Source of the DNA: an uncultured Verrucomicrobiota bacterium
GTDB lineage: Bacteria; Verrucomicrobiota; Verrucomicrobiae; Opitutales; Opitutaceae
Assembly: GCA_946482165.1 (NCBI GenBank)
Contig: CAMLQS010000359.1
Span: forward strand, 1-5,050
DNA: 5,050 nt
Direction of reading: 5' to 3'
Part shown: positions 1 to 5,050 of the stretch, in pieces
Layout: the number at the start of each line of letters is the position of its first letter
How positions within the stretch are numbered: the stretch's first letter is position 1
Position numbers and translations under genes: made by a program
Notes under the pieces: model-generated
The model's database searches: none
The model's input: the letters and a program-made list of their open reading frames with translations, nothing else
Told to the model about the DNA's origin: nothing

Positions 1-3000
1 CTCCCCGCCCTCGCCGCCCAGCCCCGCGTCGCGATCCAAGTGGACGCCCCGGCCTCGCCCTCCGGCACGGCGACCGAGGCGGATTGGCAATCCCTCCTCG
101 GCGCGGAGCTCGTCCGACTTCGCCCCGAGACCGAACTGGTGGAACGCCTCGAACTCGCCCGCGCCTGGACCGAACGGGAGCAGGCTGCTCTCGCCGCCAC
201 CTCCGGCGCCCAGGCCCCGGCGCCGCCCCTGGCCGTCGACCGCTACCTGCACTTCCGCCGCCTCTCCGCCTCGCGGTGGGTCGTCGAGCACGTCGACGCC
301 GTCTCCGGCCGCGCGCTCGGCTCCTTCGCCGTCGACGCCGCCGACCTCTCCTCCGCGCCCCGTCTGGCCGAGGCGGCCGCACTCCTCCTATCCGAGCCCG
401 CCGCCGCCGATCCGGCGGCGTCCGCGCCGCGGATGGCCGTCGTGGAATCGCCCGATTCCGCCGGGGACGCCGCATTGTTCGTTCTCGCCGCACGCCTTCG
501 CGCCGCCCTCGCCGACGAAGGTCTCGTCGTCCTCGACCGCGCCCTTGCCCAGGAACTCGCCGTCGAGCGGAACGACGCCGTCCTTGGCTTCCGCGCCAGC
601 CCGCCCGCCGCCTCCCTCCTCGGCGTCGACCACTACCTGGTGCTCTCTCCCCGCGATGCCCGCCTCGTCCGCGTCGGGGACGGCGTCGTCCTCGGCGTCC
701 GCCCCCGCGCGCCTTCCGATCCGATCAATGAAGTGAACGCCCTCCAGCGCTGGGCGCTTCCGTTGCTCGCCCGCCCCGGAGCTCCCGCCGCCTCCGCCAC
801 CGATTACCTTCCGCAGGTCGAGACCGAGGCGCTCGAGCCCTTTTACCGCGGCATCGGCCTTTACGACGCGGGACAACCCATCGATGCGCTCAACGAGTTC
901 ACCCGCGCCTACCTCGCCAACGATCGTTTCGTCCAAGCCTACGAATGGGAGGCGCGCTGCTACGAGACGCTCGGCATGCCGGAGCTGGCGGCCGCCACCC
1001 GCCGATTCCTGCAAATCGGGCAGGTCGAAAACCTCGCCGCCGGCTCCGCGCGGACCGAATCCGACTCCGCCGTCGCCTTTCTCGGCGTGCTCACCCAAGC
1101 CAAGCCGGAACTCGAATCGCTCGCGCGCCTCTGCTCCGCATGGGCCGCCTCGGCGCTCGCCGCCCGAGACGATCTCCAGCTGCGCATGCCCGACCAGCTG
1201 GATCGCGTCCGCCGCGAATACGATTGGATGACCGGAACCGGCGCGGGCGCCACCGCGGGACACAAGCCGCCGCCGCTCTTCTGCCGCGTCACGCTTTCCG
1301 CGCGTCTCGAACATCAGGCGGACCGGATCCGACTCGTGTGGCTGGGCCGCGACCTGGCGTCCGGCGCGCTTTTCCCCGGAGAAACCGTCGAATTGGACCA
1401 GGACCCCGCGCGCTGGCCGCGCCAGATCGCGGAATCGGCGCGGCACTGGCGCCCCGAGGCTGCGGCCCCCCGCCCTCGCGCCTTGCCCGACGCGCCCGTT
1501 CCCGATGCAAGACAGCTCGAGTCCGCCTTCGCCCGCGCCTCGGGCCTGCAAATCAACACCACCCGCCTGCGCCTCGCCCTGGCCCACCCCGCCTCGATGG
1601 CCATCCAGGCGCGTCGCTTCGAAAAAGGCCGCCGGAACGGCATCGAAAACCTCTCGGACCTGCTCGAATACGGTCTGCGCGAGTGGCGCATCGCGCGCCT
1701 GTCGGCCGACTCTTCCACGCGCCGCTGGCTCGAGCTCGAGCGAGCCCTCGAACATCTGGGGCCGTTCTCCATCGGAGAGAACCGGCGCGGAGCGCCCCTC
1801 GACGGTCTCGCCGAGCTAGCCCGCCTCGCCGCCCCGCCTCGCCGCGACGCGCCCGGCTTGCTCGCCCGCCACCTCGAACTCTTCGCCCGCCAGGACAGGC
1901 TGCCGCCCGCCGAGCTCGCCGACGCCTGCGCCGCGCTCCTCGCCGAACTCGCCGAGGTCGATCCCGCCCTCGTTCCCGATCACAAGCTGCTCGTCCGCCA
2001 CGTCACCGCGCTGGCCCGCACCGCCCGCATCGCGGCCGGCGTCGTCGCCCCGGACGAGGACTTCGTCTTCAACGGCGCCGCCCACGAGCCGCGTCCCCTT
2101 GGCGTCGAATGGCAACGCGACGGCAGTCCGCTCCTCCGTGCGGAAAAATACCGCCTGACCATGCGCTACCTCGACCGGCAAACCCCGGCCGAACGCGTGG
2201 CCACCGCGCGCCTCGCCCTCGCCGCCAACCCCCGCGCCGGAGCGTCCGTCGATCCTCGCTGGCTGGAGGACTTTCCCGACACCTTCGAACTCGGCGACCC
2301 GATCAGCCGCATGCTGTTCGGGCTCGATCAGGCGGACGGGCTGCCGATCGCCCATCCCTTCGATCCCGACCGTCAACGCGCCCATCTTCGAGCCGTCGTG
2401 GACCACATGGCCGGCCTGCTGGAACGCCGGTTCGCGCGCACGCAGGACGCCTCCCTCTACCGGCATCTGGACGGAGCCGTGGCCCCGAACTTTTTCCACC
2501 ACCTCCAAGGCCACACGCTCCGCGAGCTCGTATCCGACGCGGACTACGACGCCCTGCGAGCCCGCGTGACCGCCGCCCGGGACGCCGCCGCCGGCCGCCT
2601 CGGGATCGCCGGCCGCCAGGGCGGCGCGGAGAAGGTCGTCGACTGGCCCGACCTCGGCCGCGATCTCGCCCGCGACCGAAGGAAGGATTTCCTCCGCTAC
2701 GCCGGCCGCTGGGTGATGAACCCCGAGGCGCTCGATCAGGAACTCGCCCGCGTCGAACGCGCGTTCGTCCGCGCCGGCCCGGAAGGAGGCGGCGCCCACG
2801 ACTTCCCCGCGTGGTGGAGAAAACTTCGCGAATGGCAATTCGACTACGCCTTCACCGCTCCCGAACTCGCCGACCGCTACGCTCGGCACGCGCACCAGGC
2901 GCCCGGCTACCTGCTCTCGCGGCCCGCTCCCTCGCTCGACGACGCCCAAGCCCTATTTGAGCAGGCCCTCTGGCTGCACTGCGGCCGCCGCGAAGCCGAC

Positions 3001-4041
3001 GCCGAACCGCTCTACCGCGCCTTGTTGGAGCTGCCGCCCCGATCGCTCGACTCCTCTCCCGGCTCCGTCCCGCCGCTCTCCGCCGAAGCCGAACTCAAGG
3101 CCAACGCCGCCTATCGCCTGGCCCAAATCGCCCACTTTCACAACCGCCGTGCCGAAGCCATCGAGCTGACCCTCCGCGCGCTCGCCTTGGGCAAGGACGC
3201 CTCGCCCCGCCTCGTTTCGGAGCGGTTTGCCAACAAGTGGAACGACCACGACCTGCTCACGGCCTGCTCACGCCTGCTCCGCGAGATTCGCCTCGACCCA
3301 TCCCGCGCGCCGCTTCCCCCGCGCGTCCGCGTTGTCTCCGTGCCTACGCCGAACGGCGACAATCCCCTGCTCCACGTTTTCTATCGCACCCCGCCCGCGC
3401 CCGAATCGGGCTCCGCGCCGGCGCGCCGCGTCCTGATCCTCTCCCCGAGCAACAACGAGGACGCGCTGGTCTGTCTCGATCCCGAGGGCGATTGGGCGCG
3501 CCTCGCCGACACCCATGATCTCGTTCTCGTCGTGCCCCAGTTCCACGCAAGCGACGCCGCCATGCGCGCCGACCATCGATTCACCCATGCGCGTTACGCC
3601 CAGGTCTGGTCCGGCCAGGCCTTGCTCGACGCGCTCAAGGTGATCGGACGGGAAACTCCGCTCGCCGCCGGCTCCTACCTCCTGCACGGCGCCACCAGCG
3701 GCGGCGGCTTTGCCACGACCTTCGCCGCGTGGCGGCCCGATCTGGTCGCGGCGGTGTCCGTGCTGAACGGCAACTGGAGCATGCCGCGCACCGTGCTCCC
3801 CGGCCTGCGCCCGCGCACGGAATGGCGGGCCGTGGACTTCCACATCTCCGCCGGCGAACTGGACAACTACCGAGGGGAAGACGGCGTGCCCCGCTACGAT
3901 GCGGCGGTGGATTTTGTCACCCGGCTCATGGGCGATGGCGTGCCGGTCGAGTGGCGCTCATGGCCGGGCGTTTACCACGAGCCCGCCCCGGAGATGATCC
4001 GGACCGCGCAAGCCTTCCTCGTCCGTCACCTTGCGCCATGA
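1..4041 (+). CDS. Exported multidomain protein: tandem CsgG/FlgO-like domains, TPR, C-terminal alpha/beta hydrolase (5' partial)
   Basis: The frame is open from base 1 (1346 residues visible, numbered from the codon at base 1) and stops with TGA at 4039-4041. The GTG at 40 is probably not the start: the 13 codons before it read LPALAAQPRVAIQ, like the end of a signal peptide (ALAA) followed by the first strand of a domain, so the true start should lie a little upstream of the window. Residues ~8-135 and ~143-245 look like two CsgG/FlgO-like domains. Each has a PR[VM]A strand, then a helix leading to an LVER- or VLDR-type motif, and a VDxYL strand; the first also has a VDAVSGRALGS strand. Residues ~280-340 form a TPR-like helix pair (GLYDAGQPIDALNEF). 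Residues ~500-975 are unrecognised and look mainly helical. Residues ~980-1065 again look TPR-like. Residues ~1108-1346 form an alpha/beta-hydrolase domain with nucleophile elbow GATSGGG (Ser1233), GELDN (Asp1288) and VYHEP (His1326). The coding frame is sure. The domain assignments are pattern recognition, and the substrate is unknown. A scaffold or binding protein with esterase-like activity is an inference. Confidence 0.85.
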   Translation, partial: LPALAAQPRVAIQVDAPASPSGTATEADWQSLLGAELVRLRPETELVERLELARAWTEREQAALAATSGAQAPAPPLAVDRYLHFRRLSASRWVVEHVDAVSGRALGSFAVDAADLSSAPRLAEAAALLLSEPAAADPAASAPRMAVVESPDSAGDAALFVLAARLRAALADEGLVVLDRALAQELAVERNDAVLGFRASPPAASLLGVDHYLVLSPRDARLVRVGDGVVLGVRPRAPSDPINEVNALQRWALPLLARPGAPAASATDYLPQVETEALEPFYRGIGLYDAGQPIDALNEFTRAYLANDRFVQAYEWEARCYETLGMPELAAATRRFLQIGQVENLAAGSARTESDSAVAFLGVLTQAKPELESLARLCSAWAASALAARDDLQLRMPDQLDRVRREYDWMTGTGAGATAGHKPPPLFCRVTLSARLEHQADRIRLVWLGRDLASGALFPGETVELDQDPARWPRQIAESARHWRPEAAAPRPRALPDAPVPDARQLESAFARASGLQINTTRLRLALAHPASMAIQARRFEKGRRNGIENLSDLLEYGLREWRIARLSADSSTRRWLELERALEHLGPFSIGENRRGAPLDGLAELARLAAPPRRDAPGLLARHLELFARQDRLPPAELADACAALLAELAEVDPALVPDHKLLVRHVTALARTARIAAGVVAPDEDFVFNGAAHEPRPLGVEWQRDGSPLLRAEKYRLTMRYLDRQTPAERVATARLALAANPRAGASVDPRWLEDFPDTFELGDPISRMLFGLDQADGLPIAHPFDPDRQRAHLRAVVDHMAGLLERRFARTQDASLYRHLDGAVAPNFFHHLQGHTLRELVSDADYDALRARVTAARDAAAGRLGIAGRQGGAEKVVDWPDLGRDLARDRRKDFLRYAGRWVMNPEALDQELARVERAFVRAGPEGGGAHDFPAWWRKLREWQFDYAFTAPELADRYARHAHQAPGYLLSRPAPSLDDAQALFEQALWLHCGRREADAEPLYRALLELPPRSLDSSPGSVPPLSAEAELKANAAYRLAQIAHFHNRRAEAIELTLRALALGKDASPRLVSERFANKWNDHDLLTACSRLLREIRLDPSRAPLPPRVRVVSVPTPNGDNPLLHVFYRTPPAPESGSAPARRVLILSPSNNEDALVCLDPEGDWARLADTHDLVLVVPQFHASDAAMRADHRFTHARYAQVWSGQALLDALKVIGRETPLAAGSYLLHGATSGGGFATTFAAWRPDLVAAVSVLNGNWSMPRTVLPGLRPRTEWRAVDFHISAGELDNYRGEDGVPRYDAAVDFVTRLMGDGVPVEWRSWPGVYHEPAPEMIRTAQAFLVRHLAP
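4038..4041 (+). promoter_or_regulatory. ATGA stop/start overlap (translational coupling)
   Basis: The TGA of the large gene (4039-4041) shares two bases with the ATG of the hydrolase gene (4038-4040). The preceding ~15 bases (cctcgtccgtcaccttgcgcc region) are pyrimidine-rich and hold no GGAGG-like ribosome-binding site. Start of the second gene therefore probably depends on ribosomes ending the first (inference from the established behaviour of ATGA overlaps). Confidence 0.7.
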
Positions 4042-4856
4042 AGCACGCCGCCCTCGCTTGCCTGGTCTGGCTCGGCCTTGCCATTCCGCTCCACCCTCGG
4101 CCCGCGCCGCGCTCCGCATCCGCGCCCGATATGGCCGCGACGTCGGGGAACGAGTCCGTTCTCGCGCCCGGCGCGATCCTGACCCTTCGCTTCCCCGAAC
4201 TCGGCCCCATGCAAGACAACTTGCCCGCCGCGTGCGAGATCAGCGTGCCATCAAACTACGATCCCGCCCGCCCCGTTCCCCTGCTCGTTTGGTTCGGCGG
4301 CGGAAGCGGCTCGCACCGGGTGGACGGCGCGCGCGGCGTGGTGGACTTCGAGCGCTTCGTCGTCGCGGCCCTGCCCTATCCCGACGGGCGCGGCCCGCGC
4401 GTCGCGGCCGAGGAACTGCGCGTCGAGGAACACTGGGCCTACCACCGCGTCATGCTCGCGCGAATCCTGGCGCTGCTGCCCAATCTGGACTCGCGCATCC
4501 GCATCGCCGCCGGCACCAGCAACGGCGCGCACTACATCGCCTACGGGCTCGATCAGCAGTGGCCGGGCTTCGGCGAGGCGTTCACCGCCTTCGTGCTTCA
4601 TGAGGGAGGATCGGCGCCCCTCGGCTCCCGTATCCCCGGAGCGAAAGGACGCAGGATTCTGGTCGCCTGGGGCACGCGTTCCGAATCCATCCGGTGGCGC
4701 GAATGGTTCAACGACCGCATCGCCGTCGTCGGAGCGGACGTGACGTTCGTCCCGGTCCCCGGCTCCGGCCACGGCCTCGATGACCAAGCCCGACAGGCCC
4801 TCCGCCGATGGACGGACGGCCTGGTCGCATCCGCCCCTTCGCCAGACTCCCGCTGA
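4038..4856 (+). CDS. Exported alpha/beta hydrolase (esterase-like), 272 aa
   Basis: The ATG at 4038 overlaps the TGA of the upstream gene (ATGA). It was preferred over upstream in-frame starts because those lie deep inside gene 1 and because it gives a good signal peptide: MKH, then a hydrophobic stretch (residues 4-18), with a possible cleavage site after ASA at residue 29. The mature part has the order of an alpha/beta hydrolase: strand plus oxyanion-type loop LLVWFGGGSGSH (82-93), a second core strand RFVVAALPYPDGR (106-118), a helix, nucleophile elbow GTSNG with Ser161 (159-163), strand FVLHEGG (185-191), strand RRILVAWG (205-212), and GSGHG with His245 (242-246). The usual acid after the strand at 205-212 is not obvious: WGTRSES has only Glu216. 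The nearest general match is the broad secreted esterase / depolymerase-like group of serine hydrolases. Substrate unknown. The gene is coupled to its neighbours, and its own fold resembles the last domain of gene 1, so the two may act on related substrates (inference). Confidence 0.88.
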   Translation: MKHAALACLVWLGLAIPLHPRPAPRSASAPDMAATSGNESVLAPGAILTLRFPELGPMQDNLPAACEISVPSNYDPARPVPLLVWFGGGSGSHRVDGARGVVDFERFVVAALPYPDGRGPRVAAEELRVEEHWAYHRVMLARILALLPNLDSRIRIAAGTSNGAHYIAYGLDQQWPGFGEAFTAFVLHEGGSAPLGSRIPGAKGRRILVAWGTRSESIRWREWFNDRIAVVGADVTFVPVPGSGHGLDDQARQALRRWTDGLVASAPSPDSR

Positions 4857-4861
4857 GCATG
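4854..4861 (+). promoter_or_regulatory. TGA-GC-ATG junction (translational coupling)
   Basis: The hydrolase gene ends with TGA at 4854-4856 and the next ATG begins at 4859, leaving two bases between. Upstream bases (ccgccccttcgccagactcc) have no purine-rich ribosome-binding site, so termination-reinitiation is the likely route. No terminator or promoter fits in the gap, which supports a single transcript. Confidence 0.65.
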
Positions 4862-5050
4862 ATCACCCTCCTTCGCCGTCTTCTTGTCTTTTCGTGCGCC
4901 CTCGTTTGCGGCGCCCTCGGCGCCGAACCCGCCCCGCTGCGCACCGCCCTCCTCGGTTGGGAACCCGTTCCCGCGCGCCCGGACATCCAGCGAGTCGCCG
5001 CCGACCTCGTCGCCTCCGACTTCGCCAAAACCACCCTCGCCCTCGCCGCC
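4859..5050 (+). CDS. Start of an exported protein with CsgG/FlgO-like N-terminus (3' partial)
   Basis: The frame starts at ATG 4859-4861, two bases after the stop of the preceding hydrolase gene, and is open for 64 codons to the window edge. Residues 1-22 form a clear signal peptide: MITLLRR with two arginines, a hydrophobic core LLVFSCALVCGAL, and probable signal peptidase I cleavage after GALGA. The two cysteines do not sit in a good lipobox. The mature start (PLRTALLGWEPV, then DIQRVAADLVASDF and TLALAA) follows the pattern of a CsgG/FlgO-like domain: a first strand, a short loop, a helix of the 'ADLxxxxF' kind, and the beginning of the next strand. It resembles the two N-terminal domains of the large gene at the left of the window, so this may be a paralogue of that protein's N-terminal part. 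No Shine-Dalgarno is evident; translation is probably coupled to the gene before. Its length and remaining domains lie outside the window. Confidence 0.8.
   Translation, partial: MITLLRRLLVFSCALVCGALGAEPAPLRTALLGWEPVPARPDIQRVAADLVASDFAKTTLALAA

Noticed and set aside
402..420. Perfect 7-bp inverted repeat (CGCCGCC, 5-base loop, GGCGGCG)
   Set aside because: It sits in the middle of the coding frame over an Ala-rich linker, has no T-run, and such palindromes are expected by chance in sequence this rich in GCC/GCG codons.
1730..1741. Short palindromic repeat CTCGAGCTCGAG
   Set aside because: It simply encodes Leu-Glu-Leu-Glu in the large gene and is not repeated elsewhere as an array or paired site.
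388..1755. Long open frame of 455 codons on the - strand
   Set aside because: It lies fully opposite the well-supported large gene. Its product is Gly/Arg/Glu/Val-rich with no recognisable domain, as expected when G/C-ending codons keep the reverse strand free of stops.
1816..2949. Open frame of 377 codons on the - strand
   Set aside because: Same kind of antisense shadow: Gly/Val/Glu-rich, no signal peptide or family motif, fully inside the large gene.
945..2960. Open frame of 671 codons on the + strand in another frame
   Set aside because: The product is overwhelmingly Arg/Pro/Ala with no motif, a typical out-of-frame shadow of a G+C-rich gene; the frame of the large gene carries the clear domain motifs.
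3729..4037. Extended upstream start for the stand-alone hydrolase gene
   Set aside because: The extra 103 residues are Arg/Gly/Pro-rich, overlap the hydrolase domain of gene 1 in another frame, and would bury the good signal peptide that begins at 4038.
4708..5034. Open frame of 108 codons on the - strand across the gene 2/gene 3 junction
   Set aside because: Arg/Gly-rich product without motif, opposite two better-supported coding frames, one of which has a clear signal peptide.

Overview
The window is a G+C-rich (about 70% by eye), densely coding stretch. Three genes lie head to tail on the + strand, with almost no non-coding DNA. The third codon position is mostly C or G, and there are no clear Shine-Dalgarno sequences before the two internal start codons. 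The exported multi-domain proteins combine CsgG/FlgO-like, TPR and alpha/beta-hydrolase modules. This suggests a Gram-negative bacterium, perhaps of the Verrucomicrobiota/PVC group. That assignment is a low-confidence inference, because no phylogenetic marker gene is present.

Layout: (1) Bases 1-4041 hold the 3' part of a very large gene that is open through the left edge of the window. Its product appears to be exported. It carries two tandem CsgG/FlgO-like domains, a TPR segment, a long unrecognised and probably helical middle, further TPR-like helices, and a C-terminal alpha/beta-hydrolase domain with a visible Ser/Asp/His set. (2) Bases 4038-4856 encode a 272-residue exported alpha/beta hydrolase with a canonical G-T-S-N-G nucleophile elbow. 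Its ATG overlaps the TGA of gene 1. (3) From 4859 to the right edge runs the start of a third exported protein, beginning 2 bases after the stop of gene 2. Its mature N-terminus resembles the N-terminal CsgG/FlgO-like domain of gene 1, so it may be a paralogue of that N-terminal part.

The overlaps and spacing point to one transcript with translational coupling. All three products seem to leave the cytoplasm, so the likely theme is a periplasmic or envelope-associated unit that joins a CsgG/TPR scaffold to esterase-like hydrolases. The substrate cannot be read from the sequence. No RNA gene, mobile element, CRISPR array, terminator or promoter was found, and no gene-free stretch longer than a few bases exists in the window.
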